From NCBI GenBank assembly GCA_022834735.1, contig BQKD01000001.1:1899659-1963658 (forward strand): 64,000 bases of DNA, in the 5' to 3' direction. The stretch is from Erysipelotrichaceae bacterium OPF54. GTDB lineage: Bacteria; Bacillota_I; Bacilli_A; Erysipelotrichales; Erysipelotrichaceae. Of this stretch, positions 1 through 8,726 are shown piece by piece. The translations under genes were made by a program, and so were the position numbers. Under the pieces are notes generated by a model. That model searched no databases. It was not told the DNA's origin and saw only the letters and a list, made by a program, of their open reading frames with translations. Each line of letters starts with the position of its first letter. The first letter of the stretch is position 1.

Positions 1-1573
1 CATAGGATTTATTCTTCACATTTTCGCAGATCGTTTCTTCCATGATCTTTGCGACATCGCTTGTAATGTATTCTGAATCTTTTAAATAGATCAGTCCGCG
101 GGACTGCACATCCGGTCCGTTAATGATCTTTTTCGTTTTCGCATCAATGCCAATGGCCAGGATCATTACGCCATCGGTAGACAGGATCTCACGATCCTTC
201 AATACGACGCCTGCCATATCCCAGTTTTCCTTGCCGTCGATCAAAGTATCATGCAGCTGCATTTCCATTTTCGTGGAAACGAGTTTTTTATCATCGAATT
301 CGGCAACCTGTCCGTTATCGAGAATAATGATATTTTCAGGCGGAATGCCCATTTCCTCGGCAATGACAGCATTGGCGCACAGCATGCGGTATTCTCCTTT
401 GACCGGAATATAGTATTTCGGACGGGTCAGAAAGATCATCATCTTCAGATCTTCTCGGGACGGGTGCATGCTAAGGATGTTTTTGTCAAGGATCTGGAGG
501 CGCCCTCCGCGCTTGTAAATATCGTTTTCCATATTTTTGAACACTTTTTCGACGCCAGGAATGATCGGGGTCGCGATCACGATCAGATCTTCCGGCCGGA
601 TATCAATATTGTCGACTTCATTGTTGGCAATATTCGACATCAGCGTGAACAGCGGACGTCCCTGGCCGCTGATCAGCACGACCACGTCCTTGATCTTGTC
701 GATATCCGCTACGCTGGCCAGAATATGGTCAGGGATCTTGAATCCGATCTGTTTGAGTCCATTCACCCGTTCCTGCAGTTCTTTCGTATAAAGAACAAGC
801 TTGCGGTTATGGGCAATGCAGCAGTTGATGATTTCCTGGATCCGGTATACGGACTGCGTATACACGCTGACAAAGATCCGGGTATCGTGATTCAGGTCGA
901 GGATCTGATCAAAATTTTTCGTGACCCGATGATTCGGGGATGTATGTCCGGCACGCTCCGCCCCTTTGCTTTCCTGCATCAGGACCAGCACACCTTCCTT
1001 GCCAAGCTTCGCCCCGATCGTAATGTTTCCGCGGTAGTTGTCATCCAGGTTGCTGTAGTCTTCGATGAATTCTCCTGAATATACGACATATCCCTGGGTG
1101 GTCGAAATAGCTACGCCAAACGCTCCCGGATAGGCGTGGGTGATCGGGAAGAATAACACTTTCCGCTTTGCGATCCGCTTCTGATCGTGACGTTTTACGA
1201 TATTCACGCGGATCCCGCTGATTTTTTCTTTTTTCAGCATTCGCGTGATTTCTTTTGCCGCCAGAGGGGATGTGTAAATGTCCGCTTTGATCTGTTTGAG
1301 CAGATGCGGCAGCGCCCCCATGACATCATCGTGACCATGGGTAATGATAATGCCGGCAATATCGTTTTTATGCTCGATCAGATACGAGAAATCCTGAATG
1401 ATATATTCGATTCCAAGGGATTCCTTTGCGTCCGGGAATTTCAGGCCCGCTTCGATAATGAAGATCTTTCCATCCACTTCAACGCACATCATATTTTTTC
1501 CGTCTTCGTCAAGACCTCCAAGCATAAAGATCCGGACTTTTTCTTTTTTAGGTTCCGGTTTATTTTCGCTCAT
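1..1573 (-). CDS. rnjB: Ribonuclease J2-like metallo-beta-lactamase/beta-CASP protein (3' part cut by window edge)
   Basis: About 524 codons are present from an ATG (MSENKPEP) and the frame runs off the left edge. The RNase J core is clear: GGLDEDGKNM near residue 20, the beta-lactamase region, and the beta-CASP part. RNase J enzymes are 5'-3' exo/endoribonucleases in mRNA decay and rRNA maturation. The metal-binding HxHxDH motif reads HGHDDV at residues 79-84, so its last histidine is missing, and the downstream GDF-type aspartate is Glu (SGEF). B. subtilis RNase J2 has the same kind of loss (HGHADA), so I read this as the J2-type, weakly active partner subunit of an RNase J complex. The SD is AGGAGG just before the ATG. 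It follows miaB by about 46 nt on the same strand. Confidence 0.85.
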   Translation of the reverse strand, partial: MSENKPEPKKEKVRIFMLGGLDEDGKNMMCVEVDGKIFIIEAGLKFPDAKESLGIEYIIQDFSYLIEHKNDIAGIIITHGHDDVMGALPHLLKQIKADIYTSPLAAKEITRMLKKEKISGIRVNIVKRHDQKRIAKRKVLFFPITHAYPGAFGVAISTTQGYVVYSGEFIEDYSNLDDNYRGNITIGAKLGKEGVLVLMQESKGAERAGHTSPNHRVTKNFDQILDLNHDTRIFVSVYTQSVYRIQEIINCCIAHNRKLVLYTKELQERVNGLKQIGFKIPDHILASVADIDKIKDVVVLISGQGRPLFTLMSNIANNEVDNIDIRPEDLIVIATPIIPGVEKVFKNMENDIYKRGGRLQILDKNILSMHPSREDLKMMIFLTRPKYYIPVKGEYRMLCANAVIAEEMGIPPENIIILDNGQVAEFDDKKLVSTKMEMQLHDTLIDGKENWDMAGVVLKDREILSTDGVMILAIGIDAKTKKIINGPDVQSRGLIYLKDSEYITSDVAKIMEETICENVKNKSY

Positions 1574-1619
1574 AATACCTCCTCTTGTTTTATTGATATA
1601 TTTTTTTCATTATATCACA

Positions 1620-3053
1620 CTACACAGCTTTCCCATCAAGCGAGAATGTTTTTGCGTCTGTGATCATTACATCAACAAAATCGCCTGGCTTGATATTTTC
1701 GCCCGTAAAATTAACGAGCTTGTTTGTTTCCGTATACCCTGAATACACATGATCGTTGCGCTTGCTTGCGCCATCGACAAGCACTGTGACTTTCTTGCCG
1801 ATATATGCCTTGTTTTTTTCGAGCGCATATTTATTCCATTCCTCGTTGAGCCGGTACAGCCGTTCATGCTTGGTCTGCTCATCGATCCCGTCTTCCATTT
1901 TGGCAGCCGGCGTACCAGGACGCGGAGAATAGATGAATGTAAACGCATTGTCAAACTGGCATTCTTTAACGAGCTCCAGCGTATGTTCGAACGCTTCGTC
2001 GCTTTCATTCGGAAAGCCGACAATGATATCGGTCGAGACAGCGGCATTCGGAACGGTATCCATGATCTTTCTGTACAGTTTCATGTACGATTCTCTTGTG
2101 TACCGTCTTCCCATGCGTTTGAGAATTTCATCATCACCGGACTGCACCGGCAGATGGATGAACGGCATGATATTGTCATATCTGGCAATAATGTCGACCA
2201 TTTCATCGGTAAAGTCCCATGGATGGCTTGTCATGAAGCGGATGCGGGGAATCCCGATTTTTGCGGTTTCTTCAAGCAGGGTCGCGAAATCGATCGGCTC
2301 TTCAAGATCCTTGCCGTAGGCGTTGACATTTTGGCCGAGCAGGGTTATTTCCTTGTAACCGGCATCTTTCAGTTCCTGCACTTCCTTAAGGATCTCATCC
2401 ATCATGCGCGAGCGCTGCTTTCCGCGCGTATACGGTACGATACAATAGGTGCAGAATTTATCGCATCCGTACATGATGTTGACCCACGCTTTGTGATTTT
2501 CAAATCGTTTTACCGGAAGGTTTTCATATACTTCCCCTTCCTTGGAATAAATTTTGACCACTTTTTCATGTTTGACCATCGCGTCATAAAGCATGACAGG
2601 CAGATCCTGGATATTGTGGGTCCCGAACAGCAGGCGGACCTGTGGGTACTTTTCAAGGATGAGCTTGACAAATTCATCTTCCTGAGCCATGCAGCCGCAC
2701 ACTCCGATCACAAGATCTTTATTTTCACGGTACAGCTTCTTGAAACGGCCAATTTCTCCAAGCACTTTCTCTTCTGCGTTTTGCCGAATGGCGCACGTAT
2801 TGAGGATGATCACATCGATATGTTCGAGATCCTGTGCAGGCCTGAAACCGATCGTTTCGAGGATCCCGGCAATCGTTTCGGAATCCCTCTGGTTCGCCTG
2901 ACATCCATATGTCGAAATATAATAAGTCTTCCCGGTTCCCAGATCGAGGGTGTTCGCCGGTATATAGTAATGATCGACCCGTTCGACAGCGCTGCGGGTC
3001 CTTTTTGCGGCTTCCTTTAAATTTGGAAGCGACCAGTTTTCTTTGATTTTCAT
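1620..3053 (-). CDS. miaB: tRNA-2-methylthio-N6-dimethylallyladenosine synthase MiaB
   Basis: A 477-residue radical-SAM methylthiotransferase that adds a methylthio group to i6A37 of tRNAs reading UNN codons. Visible parts are an N-terminal UPF0004 domain with cluster cysteines (STYGCQAN, LNTCAIR, CGCMAQ), the radical-SAM motif CDKFCTYC with PYTRGKQRSR after it, and a C-terminal TRAM domain ending in VMITDAKTFSL. The leading ~60 residues before STYGCQAN match the longer MiaB type of Firmicutes. An SD (GGAGG) precedes the ATG. A terminator separates it from the upstream ferredoxin gene, and the RNase J2-like gene follows closely. Confidence 0.96.
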   Translation of the reverse strand: MKIKENWSLPNLKEAAKRTRSAVERVDHYYIPANTLDLGTGKTYYISTYGCQANQRDSETIAGILETIGFRPAQDLEHIDVIILNTCAIRQNAEEKVLGEIGRFKKLYRENKDLVIGVCGCMAQEDEFVKLILEKYPQVRLLFGTHNIQDLPVMLYDAMVKHEKVVKIYSKEGEVYENLPVKRFENHKAWVNIMYGCDKFCTYCIVPYTRGKQRSRMMDEILKEVQELKDAGYKEITLLGQNVNAYGKDLEEPIDFATLLEETAKIGIPRIRFMTSHPWDFTDEMVDIIARYDNIMPFIHLPVQSGDDEILKRMGRRYTRESYMKLYRKIMDTVPNAAVSTDIIVGFPNESDEAFEHTLELVKECQFDNAFTFIYSPRPGTPAAKMEDGIDEQTKHERLYRLNEEWNKYALEKNKAYIGKKVTVLVDGASKRNDHVYSGYTETNKLVNFTGENIKPGDFVDVMITDAKTFSLDGKAV

Positions 3054-3065
3054 ATGTGTTCCTCC

Positions 3066-3097
3066 AAAAAAAAACCAAGCTTGATGCGCTTGGTTTC
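3066..3097 (-). terminator. Intrinsic terminator after the ferredoxin gene
   Basis: On the minus strand an AACCAAGC/GCTTGGTT stem is followed by a run of about nine T. It lies between the ferredoxin and miaB genes, so miaB needs its own promoter or readthrough. Confidence 0.8.
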
Positions 3098-3117
3098 ATT
3101 ATAGCATGTTTTTTGTC

Positions 3118-3294
3118 TTATTCTAAAGTGATAGCGCCTACTGGGCATACTCCTGTGCAAGCTCCGCAATCGATGCACATATCCGCATCAACTGTTGCTT
3201 TTCCTTCGTCGTTCAAAGTGATAGCACCTACTGGGCATACTCCTGTGCAAGCACCACAACCGATGCACATTTCCTGATCTACTTTTGCTGCCAT
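3118..3294 (-). CDS. 2[4Fe-4S] ferredoxin
   Basis: A 58-residue electron carrier of the clostridial type, too short for most ORF cut-offs. It holds two CxxCxxCxxxCP cluster motifs, CIGCGACTGVCP and CIDCGACTGVCP, each followed by VGAITL. The two halves are near copies at the DNA level as well (3125-3180 and 3215-3270, 4 differences in 56 bases). It is monocistronic: its own promoter lies upstream and a terminator downstream. The ATG (MAAKVDQEM) follows an AGGAGG at good distance. The redox partner cannot be told from this window. Confidence 0.95.
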   Translation of the reverse strand: MAAKVDQEMCIGCGACTGVCPVGAITLNDEGKATVDADMCIDCGACTGVCPVGAITLE

Positions 3295-3340
3295 AATATT
3301 ATGTCCTCCTATTTAATGACTTTTTATTTATTACAAATTT

Positions 3341-3368
3341 ATTATACTCTTAAAGGCCATTGAATCAA
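3341..3368 (-). promoter_or_regulatory. Sigma-A-type promoter of the ferredoxin gene
   Basis: Read on the minus strand: TTGATT at 3368-3363, a 16-nt spacer, and TATAAT at 3346-3341, about 50 nt before the ferredoxin ATG. Confidence 0.7.
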
Positions 3369-3435
3369 GGCTGTTTGGTTAGCCCAGGCTTACCTGCCGG
3401 CCCGATTGTAAGAGGTTACAAAACGGCATGAAATA

Positions 3436-3463
3436 TAAAAAGAAGACTTTCTTCGTCTTCTTC
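3436..3463 (-). terminator. Intrinsic terminator after rny
   Basis: Minus-strand stem AAGAAGAC / GTCTTCTT with a short loop and a following T-rich run, placed directly after the rny stop codon. Confidence 0.75.
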
Positions 3464-3470
3464 TCATACA

Positions 3471-5027
3471 CTATTTTGCAAGTTCCTGCGCTCTTACTTC
3501 GCGGATCACATTCACTTTGATCTGTCCCGGGTAAGTAAGCTCGCTTTCGATTTTTTCGCGGATCTCGCGAGCGATCTTGACACATGTGACATCATCTACA
3601 CGTTCCGGATTGACCAGGATACGGATTTCGCGTCCGGCCTGGATCGCATAGGCCTGCATGACCCCGTCGAAGCTCATCGCGATCTTCTCGAGGTTTTCCA
3701 GACGGTTGATATAGGCCTGGGCGCTTTCTTTTCGTGCTCCCGGCCGTGCAGCGGAAATCGTATCTGCCGCAATCACAAGATGCGATGTGAGATACTTCGG
3801 TTCGACATCGTAATGATGGGACTGGATCGCATTCAGGACGATATCTTTTTCTCCGTGCTTCTTGCAGAATTTATATCCCAGTTCCACATGGCTGCCTTCC
3901 TGTTGCTCGATATTGAGCGCTTTGCCTATATCGTGAAGCAGTCCGGCCCGTTTGGCGATCTGCTGATTCAGTCCAAGCTCCACCGCCATCGCTCCGGCAA
4001 GGAATGCCACTTCGACACTGTGCTGTAGTGCATTCTGTCCGTAAGAGTAACGATATTTCAAAGTACCGATCAGACGGATGATCTCGCGATCGATCCGGCC
4101 GATGCCGAGCTTGAAAATAGCTTCTTCTCCGGCTTTCATGATTTCCTGATCGACTTCGTTCTGGTATTTTTTCACGACTTCCTCGATCCGTCCCGGCTGG
4201 ATGCGTCCGTCGCGGATCAAATGCTCCAGCGCGAGACGCGCCACTTCGCGGCGTACCGGATTAAAGCAGGTGATCGTGATCAGATCCGGCGTATCATCAA
4301 TGTTCAGTTCCACACCGGTTGCCTGTTCGAAGCAGCGGATGTTGCGTCCTTCCCGACCGATGATCCGTCCTTTCATTTCCTCGCCTGGAATTGCCACGAC
4401 AGAAACCGTTCTCTCCTGTGTTTCCTGCTGTGCCATTCGTTCAATAGCGAGTGCAATAATGTTTTGTGCTTTTTCGGCTGCGGTCGCTTTCGCTTCTTCT
4501 TCTTTATCTTTGATATAGGCGACCGTTTCATGCTCCATTTTCTTTTCCACTTTAGCGAACAGTTCTTTCTGTGCGTCCTGGCTCGACATTTTTGCCACGC
4601 CTTCCAGAACGACGATCTGCTGATCGATCTGTTCCTGAAGCTTTTTCTCTTTTTCATCTAGGGATGAGAGCTTATCAGTTACTTTCTGCAGTTTATCCGA
4701 AACCTGGCGTTCCTTTTGGGATAAGGCTTCATCACGGAAATTCAAGCTGTCTTCTCTTCGAAGCAGTTTATTTTCATGCTGCATCGATTCCTGTTTTCTC
4801 TCTTTGATTTCCTTCTCCGCCTCTACGCGAAGTTCATGTGCCTGCGTTTTCCCATCGAGGACTGCCTGTTTTATTTTGGCATCCGCTTCGATTTCCGCCT
4901 CTTTCAAGATTTGTTCTGCTTTTTGCTGATTCTTATTTAAACCTGCGCGGGAAACGGCTGTCATTACCAGTATTCCCACTAATATACCTGCGATCCCAGA
5001 CAAAGAGATGATAATAAATGTGTTCAT
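3471..5027 (-). CDS. rny: Ribonuclease Y
   Basis: A membrane-anchored endoribonuclease that starts decay of many mRNAs in Firmicutes. The protein opens with one transmembrane helix (IIISLSGIAGILVGILVM). A long charged coiled coil follows, then a KH domain (GRIIGREGRNIRCFE) and an HD domain (GLLHDIGKAL, with the SHH pair further on). Of the two adjacent ATG codons (5030 and 5027) I chose the second, because AGGAGG lies only 3 nt from the first and 6 nt from the second. The frame also extends upstream to 5087, but that part has no SD and would precede the membrane anchor. It forms its own transcription unit. Confidence 0.96.
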   Translation of the reverse strand: MNTFIIISLSGIAGILVGILVMTAVSRAGLNKNQQKAEQILKEAEIEADAKIKQAVLDGKTQAHELRVEAEKEIKERKQESMQHENKLLRREDSLNFRDEALSQKERQVSDKLQKVTDKLSSLDEKEKKLQEQIDQQIVVLEGVAKMSSQDAQKELFAKVEKKMEHETVAYIKDKEEEAKATAAEKAQNIIALAIERMAQQETQERTVSVVAIPGEEMKGRIIGREGRNIRCFEQATGVELNIDDTPDLITITCFNPVRREVARLALEHLIRDGRIQPGRIEEVVKKYQNEVDQEIMKAGEEAIFKLGIGRIDREIIRLIGTLKYRYSYGQNALQHSVEVAFLAGAMAVELGLNQQIAKRAGLLHDIGKALNIEQQEGSHVELGYKFCKKHGEKDIVLNAIQSHHYDVEPKYLTSHLVIAADTISAARPGARKESAQAYINRLENLEKIAMSFDGVMQAYAIQAGREIRILVNPERVDDVTCVKIAREIREKIESELTYPGQIKVNVIREVRAQELAK

Positions 5028-5161
5028 CATGACCCTCCTTTGTCTTAATTGAGTCCGTAAAGCAGATTTATTATACTCCACATCCATAAAATTGTCTATA
5101 TATCACGAACTGTGTGAAATATCGGGAACGCTCTTTCTTTCATTCAATTTGTCCATTATCA

Positions 5162-5191
5162 CAAAAAAAAAGAATGTACCTCGTACATCCT
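5162..5191 (-). terminator. Intrinsic terminator after rpmF
   Basis: Minus-strand stem GATGTAC / GTACATT with a 3-nt loop followed by nine T, starting at the rpmF stop codon. Confidence 0.75.
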
Positions 5192-5361
5192 TACTTTTCA
5201 ACGACTTGTCTGCCGTTATATTCTCCACAAGAACACATTTTATGTGCCAGTTTGTATTCACCGCAATTTGGGCATCTTGTCAATTCAGGTTTTACCAATT
5301 TGTAGTGAGTTCTACGTTTTGCCTTACGTGTTTTTGAATTTCTTCTTTGTTGAACAGCCAT
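5191..5361 (-). CDS. rpmF: Ribosomal protein bL32
   Basis: A 56-residue large-subunit protein. The basic N-terminus ([17 protein letters not shown]) and the zinc-ribbon type CPNCG...CSCG with CxxC pairs identify L32. It sits 11 nt after yceD (DUF177), the classical partner of rpmF, and is followed by a terminator. The ATG is preceded by AGGAGGTGC. The four-cysteine form indicates a zinc-binding L32; I see no zinc-independent paralogue in the window. Confidence 0.96.
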   Translation of the reverse strand: MAVQQRRNSKTRKAKRRTHYKLVKPELTRCPNCGEYKLAHKMCSCGEYNGRQVVEK

Positions 5362-5372
5362 GTCTGCACCTC

Positions 5373-5891
5373 CTAGTCATCCAGTTTGAATTCACTCAGT
5401 TTTTCCCATCGTGGATCGATCTTCTTTTCCTGATCTTTCGGATCCTGATCAGAGATCACCTGCCAGCCGTCGCCTTTCGGATACTGATCTCTGGGAAGAC
5501 GGGTAATGCTCATCGGTGCTTCGTAAAGCACAGCCTGGAACACTTCCGGATTGATATCGATCGTATCATGCTTCACGACAATGATATCTTCATCCTGACG
5601 ATCTTCTGCTTTGATCGGAACAAATGAGTACGTTTCATGCGACTCCGTGTCAAAATCCACTTCCAGATCCTCCAACGTAATGGAATCCGGAACGATCATC
5701 ACGCCCTCCAATTCCAGATTGGAGTAGACTAGAGTGGATCCATCATATTGCAGATCTCCTGTAACATGAATTTTTGGAATAGACTTGACTTGAGTATGAT
5801 GAAGCAAATCGTTTTCTTCGATCGAAATCCATTCATCGATGCTGATCTTTCCCAATGGAGCCATCAGGAATTCCTTTTTTGTAAATTTCAC
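5373..5891 (-). CDS. yceD: YceD/DUF177 family protein, 23S rRNA accumulation factor
   Basis: About 172 residues. YceD proteins are linked to 23S rRNA accumulation in bacteria and plastids and are co-transcribed with rpmF, as here. The C-terminus [10 protein letters not shown] matches the family ending. I chose the GTG at 5891 (MKFTKKEFL), preceded by AGGTGG. The longer frame from an ATG at 5912 would begin at about the transcription start predicted from the strong promoter just upstream, and would have no SD. Start confidence is moderate; family confidence is high. Confidence 0.88.
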   Translation of the reverse strand: MKFTKKEFLMAPLGKISIDEWISIEENDLLHHTQVKSIPKIHVTGDLQYDGSTLVYSNLELEGVMIVPDSITLEDLEVDFDTESHETYSFVPIKAEDRQDEDIIVVKHDTIDINPEVFQAVLYEAPMSITRLPRDQYPKGDGWQVISDQDPKDQEKKIDPRWEKLSEFKLDD

Positions 5892-5917
5892 GATTTCCAC
5901 CTCATGTCGCACCTGAT

Positions 5918-5946
5918 ATTATAAAGAATCGATAAATAAATGTCAA
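5918..5946 (-). promoter_or_regulatory. Strong promoter of yceD-rpmF
   Basis: Minus strand: TTGACA at 5946-5941, a 17-nt spacer, TATAAT at 5923-5918. This is a consensus sigma-A promoter. The expected transcription start near 5911 decides the yceD start in favour of the GTG at 5891. Confidence 0.85.
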
Positions 5947-6125
5947 CGGTTCTTCATGGAATCTTGCGATGCGTATTTCTTTACCTATATTACCACAGTT
6001 GATCCCTCTTTGCAGAGAACGAGACCCGCCGATCATATAAAACTTGCTTTTCGTTTTGATTCCGGCTGTTTTTGAGCCATTATTAGATAGAAAGAGCCTT
6101 CACGGCATCAGAAAGGACTTCATCA

Positions 6126-7208
6126 ATGAACCGGAATAAACTGACAACCATGATCCTGTCGGACAAGAATATGAATAAAGCTTTCAAGTCGCTTTCAGAA
6201 CAGAAAGGGATCTATGCCCTTTCCGAAGAAGAGCTGTGCCAGCTTTGGAGCACATACACAGAAAACAAGGAAACGATCCAGGAACAGATCCTCCGCTGTC
6301 TATGGTTCCCTGCACCCGGAAAACCGGTCGAAGTCATGAAAAAAGATGGAACCTTTCGCAAAGTATTGCTGCTGCAGCCTCAAGACAGGCTGATCCAGCA
6401 GGCTGTTTTCTGTGGACTGCGCGAATGGTTCCGAAACGATTTTTCCGACTCTCTTTACCTTTATGACAAATACCGCGGCGTCCGTCGTGCACACCGAAAG
6501 TGCCTGCAGATCCTTCGAAGCGGGCACCCCTATGCTTTGAAGCTGGACGTAAAAAACTGCGGAGAAAGCCTGTCCAAAAACATCGCAATGAAAAAGCTGT
6601 CCCAGAAAATTTTCGACAAGCCTGCCATTGAATTGCTCAGCTCGCTTATATATCTGACCCAGGACGGGCCCGCTTCGCTTTTCTATGAGACCGACGGGTT
6701 GTTTGCTTCGAGCGAACTGACCGGATTGATCATTGATATTTGCCTCATGGAACTTGATGAATGGCTGGACCAGAACCATATCCCATTCGTACGTTTCACA
6801 GATGACTGGATGATCTTCGGCGACGATCCACATGAGATCAAGGAATATCTTGCCTTCATCGAAGAATGGCTGCACACAAATCTCGGCCTGCAGCTCAACA
6901 AAGAGAAAACGGCGATTCAGCACAGTTCATACGGCCCTTTTCTAGGCGCACGGATCTTGTATTCAAAAAAGAAAGACCGTTATTTCCTTTGTCCTGTAAA
7001 AGGAGGAGCATGGCAGCCCTATGGTCATTTGATCCTCAAGGAGCCGTACAAAAAGAAAGAAAGCCGGCAAAAGAGGGATGATCGAAAAAGCGAAGCTTCA
7101 AAACATGCGTCCAGTAAAAAGCATAAGCGCAAAAAAAGAAAAATGAAATCTTCGTCCATAACAAAAACGAAAGATTCTTGTAAGGATAATATCAGGCAGC
7201 CTTGCTGA
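6126..7208 (+). CDS. Orphan group II-intron-like reverse transcriptase with divergent motif B and Lys-rich tail
   Basis: A 360-residue RT-type polymerase. The order of blocks follows group II intron RTs: an N-terminal RT0-like segment (KAFKSLSEQKG), PVEVMKKDGTFRKVLLLQP with QDRLIQQAV (RT1-2), motif A with Asp141 (LKLDVKN), and motif C FTDDW with Asp226-Asp227. The catalytic aspartates are kept. Motif B, normally GxPQGG..SPLL, reads GLFASSELTG (191-200), and the aromatic pair after the motif A Asp is CG instead of FF. After RT7 (LNKEKTAI, FLGARI) there is no maturase X domain or endonuclease, only a strongly basic tail from about residue 305. No intron RNA ends flank the gene. The SD is AAGGAC. 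A domesticated or accessory RT is likely; its function is unknown. A degenerating intron RT is the alternative. Confidence 0.75.
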   Translation: MNRNKLTTMILSDKNMNKAFKSLSEQKGIYALSEEELCQLWSTYTENKETIQEQILRCLWFPAPGKPVEVMKKDGTFRKVLLLQPQDRLIQQAVFCGLREWFRNDFSDSLYLYDKYRGVRRAHRKCLQILRSGHPYALKLDVKNCGESLSKNIAMKKLSQKIFDKPAIELLSSLIYLTQDGPASLFYETDGLFASSELTGLIIDICLMELDEWLDQNHIPFVRFTDDWMIFGDDPHEIKEYLAFIEEWLHTNLGLQLNKEKTAIQHSSYGPFLGARILYSKKKDRYFLCPVKGGAWQPYGHLILKEPYKKKESRQKRDDRKSEASKHASSKKHKRKKRKMKSSSITKTKDSCKDNIRQPC

Positions 7209-7258
7209 TCCTGTTTTATGCTGGAAGCACATAGAACATTGATCAGGAGGAAAAAATA

Positions 7259-7606
7259 ATGTTTCGAAAAATCCTTATCCTTTTAGCCGTGTATCTTGCT
7301 TTTACCCTTTCCGGATGCTCCAGCCTGAACCAGACCTTGTATTCGAAGATCGATCAGACGAAAATGGAAAAGATCGTCCCGGACAGCGGCGTGATCCGGC
7401 CAAACGGCGGAATGTCGTATCAGTATACACTCGACGCCTACGATGAGAACGGCCAGAAATATGAAGTCGTATTCGGCACAGAAAAGCCGTTGAAAGAGGA
7501 TCATTACATATTGCTCGAAAAAAGCCCGCTTCGCGGCGTCATATCGTGGCAGGAAGTCTCTCTGGAAGACCTTCCTGAAAAAGCGGCGGCTCATTATAAA
7601 CAGTAA
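7259..7606 (+). CDS. YxeA-like (DUF1093-type) lipoprotein
   Basis: A 115-residue exported lipoprotein. The N-terminus is a lipoprotein signal peptide with the lipobox LSGC, giving Cys20 as the acylated residue. The mature part, with YTLDAYDENGQKYEVVF and later VISWQEV, resembles the YxeA family of small Gram-positive secreted proteins of unknown function. AGGAGG lies 7 nt before the ATG. The gene follows the RT gene by 50 nt on the same strand and could be co-transcribed with it, which would be unusual for a mobile RT. Confidence 0.7.
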   Translation: MFRKILILLAVYLAFTLSGCSSLNQTLYSKIDQTKMEKIVPDSGVIRPNGGMSYQYTLDAYDENGQKYEVVFGTEKPLKEDHYILLEKSPLRGVISWQEVSLEDLPEKAAAHYKQ

Positions 7607-7706
7607 ACGACCTCGTCCGCACTGCGTGATCTTCGATCCCGCTTTTTTTAATTGAATTCCTTTTTTCAGGATGATATCTTTATTTCAGATTTGAAGGAGT
7701 GGAAGC

Positions 7707-8726
7707 GTGAAAACATGTGGAATCATTGTAGAATACAATCCTATGCATAAAGGTCATCTTTACCATATCGAACAGGCTCGGAAAACGAGCGGATGCGACG
7801 TGCTCATTGCTGTCCTTTCCGGATGTTTTTCGCAGCGGGCCCTGCCCTCTCTGATCGATCCGTACACCAAATCCATGCTTGCCGTCCGCTATGGTGTCGA
7901 TCTGGTCGTAGAGCTTCCGGCGGTTTATGCAGCCCAGAGTGCCGACCGCTTTGCCCGGTATGCGATCGAAACGCTTGCCAATCTAAAAGTAGACTGCATC
8001 GTTTTCGGATCCGAAACCAATGATATTGCGGCGCTCGAACAGCTGCTCGAATCCGCAAAAAGCGTCCAGACCGATCCTTCACGTTCCTGGCAGGCCAATA
8101 TCGCCTCAGCCATCGGCCCCAACGATATCCTGGGGATGCAGTACATTGATTATGCGCGGCAATATGGGATCGCTCCTCTGTGTATCCAGCGCAGCCCGTC
8201 CTTTAAAAGCGCTACCCGTACCCGCTCCGATTACTTTGCGGGCGCGAGCGAGGAGTTTTTATCGGATCATTTTATTGAGCAGCAGAACTGGAACTCCTAT
8301 TATCCTTATCTGCGTACTTTCCTGCTCATGAGCAGTCCGGACACGCTTGCCGGTTATCATCTGGTCAATGAAGGAATCGAATACCGTCTGATCAAAAATG
8401 CGTCCAGATACCGGACGTGGGATAAGTTTTTAGAGGCATCGGTTTCCAAAACGTATACACGTGCCCGGATCCAGCGTACCTGTCTTTTTATCATGCTGCA
8501 GATCACAAAAGAGGAAATGAAAAGGAACGATTGTCTGCACTGCTCGATCCTGCTCGCTATGAACCAGACCGGACGCGCCTATTTGAACTCGATCAAAAAG
8601 GAAAGCGTTGTCTATTCAAAGTTTTCGGCACTGCCCGCATTTCTGCAGAAAGTCCATTTAAGGACAAAGCGGCTGTATGAAAGTGTCATGCCTCATGATA
8701 TAAAGGATACCGTTTATGTTGAATAA
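7707..8726 (+). CDS. tmcAL: tRNA(Met) cytidine acetate ligase TmcAL
   Basis: A 339-residue enzyme that uses acetate and ATP to make N4-acetylcytidine at the wobble position of elongator tRNA-Met. The nucleotidyltransferase-type N-terminus GIIVEYNPMHKGH carries the HxGH ATP motif (His14-His17), followed by the SGCFSQRALPSL and VELPAVYAAQSADRFA segments typical of YlbM/TmcAL. The start is a GTG after GGAGTGG. The 3' end overlaps the next gene by 11 nt. The C-terminal part is slightly shorter than in B. subtilis. Confidence 0.93.
   Translation: MKTCGIIVEYNPMHKGHLYHIEQARKTSGCDVLIAVLSGCFSQRALPSLIDPYTKSMLAVRYGVDLVVELPAVYAAQSADRFARYAIETLANLKVDCIVFGSETNDIAALEQLLESAKSVQTDPSRSWQANIASAIGPNDILGMQYIDYARQYGIAPLCIQRSPSFKSATRTRSDYFAGASEEFLSDHFIEQQNWNSYYPYLRTFLLMSSPDTLAGYHLVNEGIEYRLIKNASRYRTWDKFLEASVSKTYTRARIQRTCLFIMLQITKEEMKRNDCLHCSILLAMNQTGRAYLNSIKKESVVYSKFSALPAFLQKVHLRTKRLYESVMPHDIKDTVYVE

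Noticed and set aside
1749-3020. Long plus-strand frame (423 codons) opposite miaB
   Set aside because: It is antisense to a well-conserved gene; its length follows from the codon usage of miaB. The same applies to frames opposite dnaE, pheS and recJ.
5924-6125. Retron-type msr/msd RNA or intron 5' end upstream of the RT
   Set aside because: The 200-nt gap shows neither long inverted repeats nor a GTGYG intron start; only a weak TTGATT was seen.
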